Positions 1-7,829 of a DNA stretch of 11,684 bases are shown in pieces. A program made the translations under genes and the position numbers. Within the stretch, counting starts at the first letter, position 1. Every line of letters begins with the position of its first letter. The DNA is from IMCC26077 sp964490435 (GTDB lineage Bacteria > Actinomycetota > Actinomycetes > Nanopelagicales > Nanopelagicaceae). The notes beneath the pieces were generated by a model, which saw nothing but the letters and a program-made list of their open reading frames with translations, was not told where the DNA came from and did not search any database. Where the stretch lies: contig CAZBCF010000040.1 in NCBI GenBank assembly GCA_964490435.1, positions 1-11,684 on the forward strand. The letters run 5' to 3'.

Positions 1-422
1 AACAAAAAGAGATTGCCGGTCAACTGTGGACGGGTGAACTAAACTCTCAGGAAGCGATGCGCGAATTCTTCCGTACGACGTGGTCGCTCTACTCAACAAC
101 TTTTGATGAGAGTAAACGTGCAAAGAATGAGGACGCACTAGCGCGTTGCATACTCTCTCCCGAAGCCCTTAATCGCGCATTTGCACCTGGGGGCTTCTTG
201 CAGAGTTACGATTTGCGTCCTGAACTTAAAAATATATCTGCGCCGACATTAATCTTGGCGGGCAGACATGACTGGATTTGTGCACCCGAGTTCTCGGAAG
301 AAATTCACGCTCTTATTTCTGGATCACGATTAAAGATCTTCGAAAAGAGCAGCCACTCCCTCCGCGGAGATGAGCCAGAAGAGTTCTTTGCCACCGTCCG
401 AGAATTCATCACTGGGGTTTAA
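1..422 (+). CDS. Alpha/beta hydrolase, C-terminal part (5' truncated by window edge)
   Basis: The frame is open from position 3 (first codons read QKEIAGQLWTGEL) to a TAA at 420-422, so the gene begins before the window. The ATG at 57 is internal. About 139 residues are visible. They include the late part of an alpha/beta-hydrolase fold: a strand APTLILAGRHDW, whose Asp fits the acid of the catalytic triad, and about 45 residues later FEKSSHSL, whose His fits the catalytic base. The nucleophile elbow with the serine lies outside the window. The helical cap-like stretch before the Asp strand resembles proline iminopeptidase-type (peptidase S33) hydrolases, but the substrate cannot be told from this fragment. 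No signal peptide can be judged. A SnoaL-like gene follows 63 bases downstream on the same strand. Fold assignment is fairly safe; the specific enzyme is not. Confidence 0.75.
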   Translation, partial: QKEIAGQLWTGELNSQEAMREFFRTTWSLYSTTFDESKRAKNEDALARCILSPEALNRAFAPGGFLQSYDLRPELKNISAPTLILAGRHDWICAPEFSEEIHALISGSRLKIFEKSSHSLRGDEPEEFFATVREFITGV

Positions 423-485
423 GACGGTATCTGGAAGGTAAAAGATTTCTACCAATACAATTCGCAGTAGAAGCGAGGTAATTCG

Positions 486-932
486 ATGGGGCAACGGGAT
501 GAAGCCGATAAGTCGCGCGAAGTGGCAAATAAGGCTGCTGCAGCGACATTTTTTGAGGAAATCTGGAATCAGAAGAGTGAGGAAGCCATAGACCGCCTGG
601 TTGCACAGGACGCTGCCGGCAACGACCCAAAGTTCGGAGTAGGGCGGGAGAGTTTTAAAACTCAGTGGCGAAAATGGCACGCGGGTTTCTCAGATCTACA
701 TTTCCACGTCGAAGAAATCATCGCTGAAGGCGAACGCGTTGTCACCCGGTGGCGCCTGACTGGAACTCATGACGGAGAATTCCTCGGTCACGCACCTACT
801 GGACGCAAAGTGGATGTTGACGGAGTAAGTATCGACACCATACGCGATGACATCGTAGTCTCAGGTTTTGATGCCTGGGATGCATTGGGTTTTCGCCAGC
901 AACTTGGATTTATTCCAGAAGATCCAGCGTAA
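486..932 (+). CDS. SnoaL-like polyketide cyclase / ester cyclase family protein (NTF2 fold)
   Basis: This 148-residue protein has the length and motif order of the SnoaL-like ester cyclase group: FFEEIWNQ near the N-terminus, the central FSDLHFHVEEIIAEGERVV, then RWRLTGTHDGEFLG, APTGRKV and the terminal WDALGFRQQLG. Such proteins form a small cone-shaped alpha+beta barrel and act as cyclases, isomerases or hydrolases on hydrophobic small molecules. Many chromosomal members have no known substrate, and this one has no polyketide genes nearby. The start is supported by GAGGT at 475-479, six bases before the ATG. A possible -10 hexamer TACAAT at 456-461 has no convincing -35 box. It follows the hydrolase gene by 63 bases and could share its transcript. 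It converges on the uvrD2-like gene. There is no signal peptide or membrane segment, so it is probably cytoplasmic. Confidence 0.8.
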   Translation: MGQRDEADKSREVANKAAAATFFEEIWNQKSEEAIDRLVAQDAAGNDPKFGVGRESFKTQWRKWHAGFSDLHFHVEEIIAEGERVVTRWRLTGTHDGEFLGHAPTGRKVDVDGVSIDTIRDDIVVSGFDAWDALGFRQQLGFIPEDPA

Positions 933-934
933 TT

Positions 935-976
935 TAATCAGCAAGACCAGCCAGTCCAGCCAGACCAGCCTGATTA
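935..976. repeat. Inverted repeat enclosing three 9-bp tandem repeats, convergent spacer
   Basis: TAATCAG at 935-941 is the exact reverse complement of CTGATTA at 970-976. The 28-base loop contains GACCAGCCA (945-953), GTCCAGCCA (954-962) and GACCAGCC (963-970), a 9-bp unit repeated nearly three times. It begins three bases after the stop of the SnoaL-like gene. The stem is only 7 bp, A+T-rich, and has no T-tract after it, so a rho-independent terminator is doubtful. It may be a weak terminator or simply a slippage-prone spacer. Confidence 0.45.
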
Positions 977-993
977 TTACGAAAGCAGAATTC

Positions 994-1020
994 TCAGAGT
1001 GAGTCTCTGACTAATCAGAG
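994..1020. repeat. Overlapping alternative hairpins at the uvrD2-like stop codon
   Basis: TCAGAG (994-999), CTCTGA (1005-1010) and TCAGAG (1015-1020) lie in a row with loops of 5 and 4 bases. The central arm can pair with either flank, giving two mutually exclusive 6-bp stems. The right arm covers the last codons of the uvrD2-like gene and its stop. In the minus direction no run of T follows, so this is at best a weak termination or mRNA-end structure. TAATCAG also recurs at 1012-1018, matching the arm at 935-941. Confidence 0.35.
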
Positions 1021-2678
1021 TTGAGTGCGGGCAATAAACTCAAAAAACGAGATGAATCCCCGCCCGCAAAGGAGAGTGAGAGCGAATCCTTGGCGCGCGT
1101 TATTGCTACATAAAACAAACGGCGCTCCTCAGCCATCACATCATCCGATGCCATCGCATAGGAGATTGGTAATACTCCTTCGCGAAGCTGAGGGATAAAA
1201 ACGTGGCTCCACTCCAATCCTTTTGCAGAATGAATCGAGCTCAACACCACACCTATTACCTCAGGCTCTACATTACTTCGCTCTCGCTCATCGAATTCGT
1301 TAATGAGATCTCGTAATGTCGCCTGCGGCACCCGCTCCTGAAACTCAGCGACAAATTCGAGTAGTCGTAACCGTGCGTCGTCGCCACTTGTTCGGTCAGG
1401 GTGCCAACCAATTGATGAGAGAACGGCTATCACCTGTCCCACTACGTCAATTCCCTTTAGAGAGTTTTCATTCGCAATTGCTGCCCCGCGAATGAGGCGA
1501 ATTGCCTCTTTTATTTTCCCGTCATAGAAGAAAGGTCGTTGCCCCTGGTTGTAGCCAACGATATTGACTGGAATACCTGCAGAAATGAGCACCTGGGCGA
1601 ATTCTTGGAGGTGATCATTTCGCCGAAAGAGGACAGCGATATCACGAGTATCAACTCCGGATTTAATAAGCTCGGTGATACGAGCAACTATTTTCTCGCT
1701 TTCGACACTCTCGTTATTGAACGAAGCAAGGCGAACATTTGATTCGCCCTTGCCGCGAACTGAGATCAATTCGCGATCCATAACTTTATTCGCGACATGC
1801 ACAATCTGTGCGGTTGATCGATAGTTCTGGTTCAATCTAAAAACTTGCGCCTTCGGGTACTTTCTCGTAAAACCATGGAGATACTCGTTACTTGAACCGG
1901 CAAACGAGAAGATTGATTGATCCGGATCACCCACGACGCAAATCTCTTCTCGGGTGCCAAGCCATAGATTAAGGAGTCGAAATTGAAGCGGTGAGACATC
2001 CTGATATTCATCAACAGTGAAGTATCGATACTGAGATCTAACGCGATCGATTATCGAATTCTGTTCTTCAAGTATGCCGACGAGAAGCAGAAGAATATCC
2101 TCGAAATCCAACTGCTCCCGTTCCTGCTTAAGCGCATCGTAGGCGCGATATGTCTCAGCTACTTCAGTCAAGGTGAGATTCGAAGGTGAAACACGAAGGC
2201 GCTCTGCCGCTACCCTTGCATAATCTTCAGGCGCAATCTCCTGGCCCTTTGCCCATTCAATCTCTGATGCGATATCTCGGATGCTTACACCAGATTTGGT
2301 TCGTGAAATCGAAGTGAGCGCAGCCGTAATGAGTTCACTTTTTTGTGCGAGGATTCGAAAGGGCTTGCCGCCAATCGCCTCATTCCAGAAGAATTGCAAC
2401 TGTCGCCACGCTGCGCTATGAAAAGTGTGCGCTTGCACCCCAGGAAAACCAAGAGTCGCCAGTCGCAACCGCAGCTCGGCAGCTGCTCGAGCAGTAAAGG
2501 TGAGCGCTAACGTTCGCGATGGTTCGGCAACACCATTCTCGAGAGCATGGGCGATTCGATGCGTAATCGTCCGGGTCTTGCCTGTTCCAGCGCCTGCGAT
2601 GATGACAACCGGTCCACGAATGGCGCTTGCAGCCAGACGTTGCTCCTCATCGAGATTTGCAAGGAACTTATCGCTCAT
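1011..2678 (-). CDS. uvrD2: UvrD2-like superfamily 1A DNA helicase, short form
   Basis: This is a UvrD/Rep-type 3'-5' DNA helicase of 555 residues from the ATG. Motifs, in order: LDEEQ Q-motif (9-13), Walker A AGAGTGKT (28-35), DEYQD Walker B (223-227), motif III VGDPDQSIFSFAG (from 249), NYRST motif IV, SSIHSAKGLEW motif V, and RRLFYVAITRAK motif VI ending at residue 530. All catalytic residues are present, so the ATPase should be active. It sits directly downstream of nudC, as in mycobacteria, which supports the UvrD2 assignment. Mycobacterial UvrD2 is about 700 residues and has an HRDC domain and a tetracysteine module after the motor. Here only 25 residues follow motif VI and both modules are absent. 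The spacer to nudC is 23 bases, so the two are probably one operon. A TTG three codons upstream (2685-2687) is an alternative start. Neither start has a strong ribosome site. The likely role is DNA repair or replication support. Confidence 0.88.
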   Translation of the reverse strand: MSDKFLANLDEEQRLAASAIRGPVVIIAGAGTGKTRTITHRIAHALENGVAEPSRTLALTFTARAAAELRLRLATLGFPGVQAHTFHSAAWRQLQFFWNEAIGGKPFRILAQKSELITAALTSISRTKSGVSIRDIASEIEWAKGQEIAPEDYARVAAERLRVSPSNLTLTEVAETYRAYDALKQEREQLDFEDILLLLVGILEEQNSIIDRVRSQYRYFTVDEYQDVSPLQFRLLNLWLGTREEICVVGDPDQSIFSFAGSSNEYLHGFTRKYPKAQVFRLNQNYRSTAQIVHVANKVMDRELISVRGKGESNVRLASFNNESVESEKIVARITELIKSGVDTRDIAVLFRRNDHLQEFAQVLISAGIPVNIVGYNQGQRPFFYDGKIKEAIRLIRGAAIANENSLKGIDVVGQVIAVLSSIGWHPDRTSGDDARLRLLEFVAEFQERVPQATLRDLINEFDERERSNVEPEVIGVVLSSIHSAKGLEWSHVFIPQLREGVLPISYAMASDDVMAEERRLFYVAITRAKDSLSLSFAGGDSSRFLSLLPALNSD

Positions 2679-2701
2679 AATCGCCAATAACTACGAATCT
2701 G

Positions 2702-3592
2702 CTAGCGCCATGCTTCGGGAAAATCTATCGATCCCCCGTACCACGCTTCGATCATCCGGCGCGCGATGCTGATACCAGGAGGGATGAGTAATTCACCGCT
2801 CTTCACGTCCTCGGTAAAACTCTCGTGGCTGTACCAACGAAGGTCCTCGATCTCTTCACCATCGGCGCGTGCATCATCTGGATTCTCAACTACTCCAGTA
2901 AATGCCAACATGATTGATGCTGGGAACGGCCAGGCTTGCGAGCCAAGGTACTCAATCTGACCGATTCGCACGCCAGCTTCTTCAAGTACTTCACGTTTGA
3001 CGCACGCTTCTAGCGACTCTCCTGGCTCAAGAAAGCCAGCGAAATTTGAATAACGTTTTGGCGGCCAAACTTTCTGGCGACCTAAAAGAATTCGATTATC
3101 AGCATCGCGAACGAGCACGATAATTGCGCTATCTGTTCGCGGATAATGTTCACTCTCGTCGGTGCGACATTTGCGCACCGAGCCGCCGAGGGCGCTATAG
3201 GTATCGGCGCCACATCGGGCGCAGTGCGTGTGCGTATCATGCCAATTCGCTAAGGCAATCGCATGCACAGCGGCACCGATTTCTACCTCGGTGGCAAGTA
3301 AACCTGCTTCACGCAGCGATGCGAGATTCTCAGTCTCTTCAGCAAATGGTGCATTGATAGCGAAGTACCCGATGCCGTCATCATCTAAGCCCAGGAAATA
3401 GCGATCACCAACTGGCGCCTGGCTTGGCGAGATCCACTCCAGCGAATCAGTGAATATGAATTTACCGTGGTGGACTTGAAAGATCTTGCCTCTAGCAAAC
3501 AGTGCATCGAGTTGACCCTCATCGGTGCGCAGATGGGCCGCGCGATCCAAGTGGGCGCGGGCCAAGGAGAGATTCATCAACGCCAGGCTCAT
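2702..3592 (-). CDS. nudC: NAD(+)/NADH pyrophosphatase NudC (Nudix hydrolase)
   Basis: NudC hydrolyses NADH/NAD+ to NMN(H) and AMP, and in characterised bacteria also removes NAD caps from RNA 5' ends. The 296-residue protein has the N-terminal NudC-like domain, a zinc-ribbon region, and a perfect Nudix box at 186-208 (G186, E192, R200, E201, E204, E205, G207). Ten residues later SQAWPFPAS (218-226) matches the family signature SQPWPFPxS, which separates NudC from other Nudix enzymes, except that the first proline is alanine. Zinc-ribbon cysteines are C124, C127 and C142. The expected fourth position (145) is aspartate within KCRTDESEHYPR. The ATG at 3590-3592 keeps the full N-terminus; an ATG at 3577 is an alternative. 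The gene starts 39 bases from a divergent phosphatase-family gene and is followed by the uvrD2-like gene. It is probably cytoplasmic. Confidence 0.93.
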   Translation of the reverse strand: MSLALMNLSLARAHLDRAAHLRTDEGQLDALFARGKIFQVHHGKFIFTDSLEWISPSQAPVGDRYFLGLDDDGIGYFAINAPFAEETENLASLREAGLLATEVEIGAAVHAIALANWHDTHTHCARCGADTYSALGGSVRKCRTDESEHYPRTDSAIIVLVRDADNRILLGRQKVWPPKRYSNFAGFLEPGESLEACVKREVLEEAGVRIGQIEYLGSQAWPFPASIMLAFTGVVENPDDARADGEEIEDLRWYSHESFTEDVKSGELLIPPGISIARRMIEAWYGGSIDFPEAWR

Positions 3593-3631
3593 AAGTGGCG
3601 AGCCTATCTAATTTGCCTCTACGGTTCACAA
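3593..3631. promoter_or_regulatory. Short divergent intergenic region, possible bidirectional promoter
   Basis: Only 39 bases separate the nudC start (minus) from the phosphatase-family start (plus). TATCTA at 3605-3610 reads TAGATA on the other strand, so one site could act as a -10 hexamer in either direction. On the minus strand a TTGTGA lies 15 bases upstream of TAGATA. This is inferred from position and weak sequence match. Promoters could instead lie inside the opposing coding regions. Confidence 0.25.
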
Positions 3632-4489
3632 GTGAAAATTGCGACCTGGAACATACTCCACGGAATGGCGGTGCCGGAGGGGGTAATCCATAACGACCGT
3701 TTAGCCGAGCGTGCGGCGCAACTCGATGTGGATCTACTCGCCATTCAAGAGGTGGACTACTTCCAAGAACGTTCGCACTTCGCTGATCAGGCTACTGTCA
3801 TCGCGAATGCGATGCGCGCACCATATATATCGCGCGCGTTCGCAATCACCGGCACTCCTGGAGAGAATGACAAAAAATGGAAGAAGTGGGAAGCACGTTC
3901 CAACGACGATAACACACTCCCAGATAATGGAAAGATCATCGAAAACAACACGCTGCTTAGTGAAGCAGGTGCGTGCTACTACGGAAATGGCATTATCTCC
4001 AGAATTCCCATTACCCAAGAATTTAGATTAGAACTTGGCCGCTCGAAAGTGGGCGCACCGCTGGCGATGCCGCAAAAAATTCCCGGTCAATCTCGCCCTA
4101 AAATCAAAGTCATCTATATTCATGATGAGCCTCGAGTCGCGCACGCAGTTGCGCTCGACAATGGCATCACAGTCATCAATACACATTTATCTTTTGTGCC
4201 TGGAATGAATGTCTATCAATTACGAAAAATCCGTCAGTGGGCAAAAACACTTCCTGGCAAAAAGATTCTCATGGGAGACTTAAACTTGCCTGGCAAACTG
4301 CCCGAAAAGTTGATGAAATGGCGCTCGGCTGCAGAGCAATTCACTTATCCATCGTGGGGTGCACGCCTTCAATTCGACCATATATTGCTCGCTAGTTCTG
4401 AACTGAAGAATCTTGGCACGATTGATTTTGCTCCGCCAACACATATGGTCAGCGATCATCTGCCACTAGGAATAACAATCTCGCTGTAA
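3632..4489 (+). CDS. Endonuclease/exonuclease/phosphatase (EEP) family protein
   Basis: The family comprises Mg2+-dependent phosphoesterases such as ExoIII/APE1-type endonucleases, DNase I and inositol or sphingomyelin phosphodiesterases. All metal and catalytic positions are visible in the 285-residue product: MKIATWN (N7), AIQEVD (E40), VINTHLS (H185), MGDLNL (D216, N218), LQFDHI (D249) and SDHLP (D275, H276). There is no signal peptide, so it should act in the cytoplasm. A hydrophilic segment near residues 86-118, rich in Lys, Asp and Asn, precedes GNGIISR. I chose the GTG at 3632-3634 because it starts exactly at the family's MKIATWN. The frame is open further upstream to 3467, but that part lies antisense within nudC. 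No strong ribosome site is seen. It is divergent from nudC and convergent with adnB, 40 bases away, so it is a single-gene unit. The substrate is unknown. Proximity to repair genes is suggestive only, and it lacks diagnostic features of a true AP endonuclease that I could name. Confidence 0.82.
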   Translation: MKIATWNILHGMAVPEGVIHNDRLAERAAQLDVDLLAIQEVDYFQERSHFADQATVIANAMRAPYISRAFAITGTPGENDKKWKKWEARSNDDNTLPDNGKIIENNTLLSEAGACYYGNGIISRIPITQEFRLELGRSKVGAPLAMPQKIPGQSRPKIKVIYIHDEPRVAHAVALDNGITVINTHLSFVPGMNVYQLRKIRQWAKTLPGKKILMGDLNLPGKLPEKLMKWRSAAEQFTYPSWGARLQFDHILLASSELKNLGTIDFAPPTHMVSDHLPLGITISL

Positions 4490-4529
4490 GCAACTGCTGG
4501 CAACTAATACTAACTGCTACTAAGTGCGG

Positions 4530-7500
4530 TTAATAAGTCTCGACCGGCACTCTCTGAAGAAGTGCGAGTAAGCCGTCATAGTCGAGGAGATCACTCGGCC
4601 GAACACTCTCTTCAGAACCGACGTAGTGGAATGCTGCACGCACTCGCTCTAGAGGAACGCCCTCGATCTCAGCCCACGCCAATCGATAGACCGCTAGTTG
4701 AATGGCGGCGTTCTCAAGTTCGGCGCCACTCTTGGCCGAGCCAGTCTTCCAATCGACAACATCAAAGGTGCCATCTTCGCTCTTGTAAACCGCATCCATA
4801 CGTCCACGAAGAATCGTGCCCGCAATGCTCCGCTCAAAGGGAACCTCTACTCGATGAGGTTTTCGATTCGCCCACTCACTACGAAGCCATTTCTCTTTCA
4901 ACTTTTCGAGCGCGCTATCGTTGAGAGCGCCCTCATCGGCTGCGCCCGGTAATTCGTCATCTCCAATGAGTGGAATCGAATCAGAGAAATGTTCTTCAAG
5001 CCAGGTATGGAATGCGGTTCCGCGCCGAGCGATTGGATCGGGCTTGAAGGGCAATGGGCGACGAAGTCGCGCAGCAAAATCCTCAGGTGATTGAGCGAAA
5101 GCCATCAGAGCAGAGACTGACAAATGTCTCGGTAAATAGACGACCTCAGCCTTGCTCTGCTCAGTGATCTCAGTTATCACAAGGTTTGCCGCGGCTACCA
5201 ACGGTTCTGCTCTGAGTCGTTCGATCTTCTCTGTAAGTAGCGATGCGCTCTCGTCTGATGCTAAGTATTTGATCTTTGATCGCACCTCATCAAAAGCCTC
5301 ACGTTTAGTACCGAGTGGATCGTGTGGCCACGTTGCTGAACGTGGCTCCTCTTTCATCGGATTCTTTGACTGTGAATCTGGCTTATCATTCACATCGCCA
5401 ATCAATTGTCCGCCATGAGCCTGGATGTGTGCGCAAGTATCGTCAAAATACTCGTTGGGTTCTTGGAATTCCCCGGCGGTGCGCCACCACGATGTACTCA
5501 TATACAGGATTTGCTTCGCTCTCGTAGCAGCAACATACATCAGGCGTCGATCTTCGGCCGCTTTCTCATCTTTGCATCGGTCGGAGAAGTCTTTGATGCT
5601 TTCCTTGACGTCGTTGTAGGTGTTATCACCAGATGTATCAAATGTGTTGAGACGGCGACTATCTTTCCGTAGTTCGAAGGGTAAGACGGAGATATCAGTG
5701 AGCCAGTTATCCGGCTTGTTCTTACGATGAGCCGCCTCGGTCGCCAATCCAGGAACCACGACAACGTCCCACTCGCCACCTTTTGCTCCGTGAATCGTGA
5801 GAATCTGCACCATATCGGTCCGTACTTCGACGCCAGACATGCGCAAGCCACGCTCCTCTTTCTCGGCAACGCTCAACCAGGCGAGAAAGGCGCGGAGTGA
5901 ACCACCTTGAGCATAAAAACTTGATGCTTCGTCCATAAGTCGATCTAAATAGCGACGTCGATGGGCGCTCATCTCAACATCAACACCGAGTAACAACTCG
6001 CGTTCGACAAAATAGATTAGGTCAGGAATCGGAAGATGAACTCTCCTACGCAACGAACGAATGATTCGTGCTAGTTGAGTCAATCGCGTGAGTCCGGCTT
6101 TGCTAAAAAAGGCACGCTCTTCTTCGTCTAGATTCTCAATCTCATCGAGGGTCTCGACAATTGAAGACTTGGCTAAGTCATCCTCTTCTATATTCGTATC
6201 TTCCAGAATCGAGTTGATGAAATTAGCCCGGTTATGTCCTCTATTTTCACGGTCACGAATTTTTGCCACTCGAGCTAGCGCCGCCATATCTCGAAGCGCG
6301 ATTCGCCAGAATCCACCGCTCATCAACTTGACCAACGACGTTCCCGCATCGTGATCGACCAAGACTGTGAGCGCCGCCCGAATCTCTGCTACCTCAGGGA
6401 CGTGGATCAAGCCGTCGATACCAACTACCTCGACGGGAATTCCGCGATCTCGCAGCGCCATCTCGATCTCTGGAATCTGACTCTTCTTATGCACGAGCAC
6501 CGCGGTTGATTTCTGAACTGCTCTACCAGTATCACTCGATGCCGCAGCGGCACCGGAAGCGCCGGGCTCAGGCGCTAGGTGTGATAACCAATAAGGGGCG
6601 AGAAATTCGGCTATTCCGGCTGCTTCTTCGCGCATATCGTTGAAGAGCGCGGCAGTCACTGCCCCTGGCCCAGCGTGAGTTCTGGCTTCCAATTTTGGAA
6701 CGAAGGTATTTGCCGCGCGCAGCGGTGCCGAGAAAGTGTTCGCAAGTTCAAGGATTGAACGATCATTTCGCCAACTCATCGACAGGGTGAAGATTCTCGC
6801 TGGGTCGCCGTTCACATCGGGGAAATCAAGTGGGAAGGAGGTCATACTGTCGCTGGATGCGCCACGGAATGCATAAATTGCCTGATGTGGATCGCCGACA
6901 GCCGTGATTGAATGCCCGCGACCATAAAGACTTTGCATGAGTCGAAGTTGGGCCGGAGAGGTATCTTGATACTCATCGAGAAGGACTACGTCGTACTTCG
7001 CTCGTTCTAAATCACCTATATCTGGATTAGTTGTAGCAACTACTGCTGCTAGCGACATCTGATCGTCGTATGTCAATTGACCTTGCTTGTATCGAATTTC
7101 AAGCACGTTCTTTATGAGAGGAATCAGTTGAAGGCGCGCCATTTGGACGGCCATGACTGCATCACCTGGGTCGTTTTTCTGTCGATTGTTATCGGGAACT
7201 TTGCCAGCGAGCATCTTACGAACTCCGTCGGTGAATTCTACGAGTGCATCGGGCTCGACTTCATGTTCTTGAAGTTGACTCACTAATTTAAGAAGGTCAG
7301 TGATAAGTGTGCTCGGCTTGCGATCAACAGTATTCATCGCCCCGTCGTAGTCGCGGACTATTCGTTCAACTTGTTGCCAGGCAGCAGCAGTACCAAGCAT
7401 CTGTTCTGGCGGCTCGATACCAAGCCGCAAAGAGTGTTCTCGAACGATCCGATAGGCATAGGCGTGGTATGTGGAGACAGTCGGCTCGACTCCGACCTGC

Positions 7501-7829
7501 AAAGGCTGTCTGCCGTGTTCTCGGAGCAGATTCACAAAATCTGGTGACTTCTCCAATTTTTTTAGGCTTTTTCGCACCTTTGCCGCAAGGTCGCCTGCTG
7601 ATTTTCGCGTGAAGGTCAAGCCCAAGACCTTGTCGGGTTGCACCAAGCCATTTGCAATCAAGAAAACAACCCGCGTGCTCATCGTCTCAGTCTTGCCCGA
7701 CCCGGCACCCGCAATCACTACGGCGGGTTTGGTGTGATCAGCAGTGATGATGAGTTTTTGTTCGTCTGTTGGTTCATGTTGCCCAAGAAACTTGGCAATC
7801 TGTTCTGGCGAAAAAAGAATTTCAGTCAT
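4530..7829 (-). CDS. adnB: AdnB: UvrD-like helicase with RecB-type nuclease domain, subunit of AdnAB
   Basis: AdnB pairs with AdnA to form the actinobacterial motor-nuclease that unwinds and resects double-strand breaks, the counterpart of RecBCD and AddAB. The 1099-residue protein has a complete UvrD motor: PTDEQ (20-24), Walker A AGAGSGKT (40-47, K46), DEYQDTS (D285, E286), motif III VGDPHQAIYAFRGA (311-324, Q316), SMSWRND, motif V ILTIHGAKGGEWD and motif VI MYVAATRAK. A C-terminal PD-(D/E)XK nuclease follows: GTAFHTWLEE (H941), GRMDAVY (D1012), VVDWKTG (D1026, K1028) and QLAVY (Q1044, Y1048). The nuclease holds no cysteines, so it has no iron-sulfur staple, unlike AdnA here. The frame is open upstream to 7901, but I chose the ATG at 7827-7829 because a good ribosome site precedes it and it overlaps the adnA stop by 8 bases, indicating translational coupling. 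Downstream is the convergent phosphatase-family gene. Confidence 0.92.
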   Translation of the reverse strand: MTEILFSPEQIAKFLGQHEPTDEQKLIITADHTKPAVVIAGAGSGKTETMSTRVVFLIANGLVQPDKVLGLTFTRKSAGDLAAKVRKSLKKLEKSPDFVNLLREHGRQPLQVGVEPTVSTYHAYAYRIVREHSLRLGIEPPEQMLGTAAAWQQVERIVRDYDGAMNTVDRKPSTLITDLLKLVSQLQEHEVEPDALVEFTDGVRKMLAGKVPDNNRQKNDPGDAVMAVQMARLQLIPLIKNVLEIRYKQGQLTYDDQMSLAAVVATTNPDIGDLERAKYDVVLLDEYQDTSPAQLRLMQSLYGRGHSITAVGDPHQAIYAFRGASSDSMTSFPLDFPDVNGDPARIFTLSMSWRNDRSILELANTFSAPLRAANTFVPKLEARTHAGPGAVTAALFNDMREEAAGIAEFLAPYWLSHLAPEPGASGAAAASSDTGRAVQKSTAVLVHKKSQIPEIEMALRDRGIPVEVVGIDGLIHVPEVAEIRAALTVLVDHDAGTSLVKLMSGGFWRIALRDMAALARVAKIRDRENRGHNRANFINSILEDTNIEEDDLAKSSIVETLDEIENLDEEERAFFSKAGLTRLTQLARIIRSLRRRVHLPIPDLIYFVERELLLGVDVEMSAHRRRYLDRLMDEASSFYAQGGSLRAFLAWLSVAEKEERGLRMSGVEVRTDMVQILTIHGAKGGEWDVVVVPGLATEAAHRKNKPDNWLTDISVLPFELRKDSRRLNTFDTSGDNTYNDVKESIKDFSDRCKDEKAAEDRRLMYVAATRAKQILYMSTSWWRTAGEFQEPNEYFDDTCAHIQAHGGQLIGDVNDKPDSQSKNPMKEEPRSATWPHDPLGTKREAFDEVRSKIKYLASDESASLLTEKIERLRAEPLVAAANLVITEITEQSKAEVVYLPRHLSVSALMAFAQSPEDFAARLRRPLPFKPDPIARRGTAFHTWLEEHFSDSIPLIGDDELPGAADEGALNDSALEKLKEKWLRSEWANRKPHRVEVPFERSIAGTILRGRMDAVYKSEDGTFDVVDWKTGSAKSGAELENAAIQLAVYRLAWAEIEGVPLERVRAAFHYVGSEESVRPSDLLDYDGLLALLQRVPVETY

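Noticed and set aside
330..680. Minus-strand open frame across the hydrolase end and SnoaL-like start
   Set aside because: It overlaps two genes with clear family motifs on the other strand and has no plausible domain of its own.
3467..3631. N-terminal extension of the EEP protein from the ATG at 3467
   Set aside because: It runs antisense through the nudC 5' end and lacks family similarity; the family N-terminus MKIATWN begins exactly at the GTG at 3632.
4490..4529. Possible terminator or repeat between the EEP gene and adnB
   Set aside because: AACTGCT occurs twice (4492-4498 and 4512-4518) but there is no stem with a T-tract and the similarity stops after seven bases.
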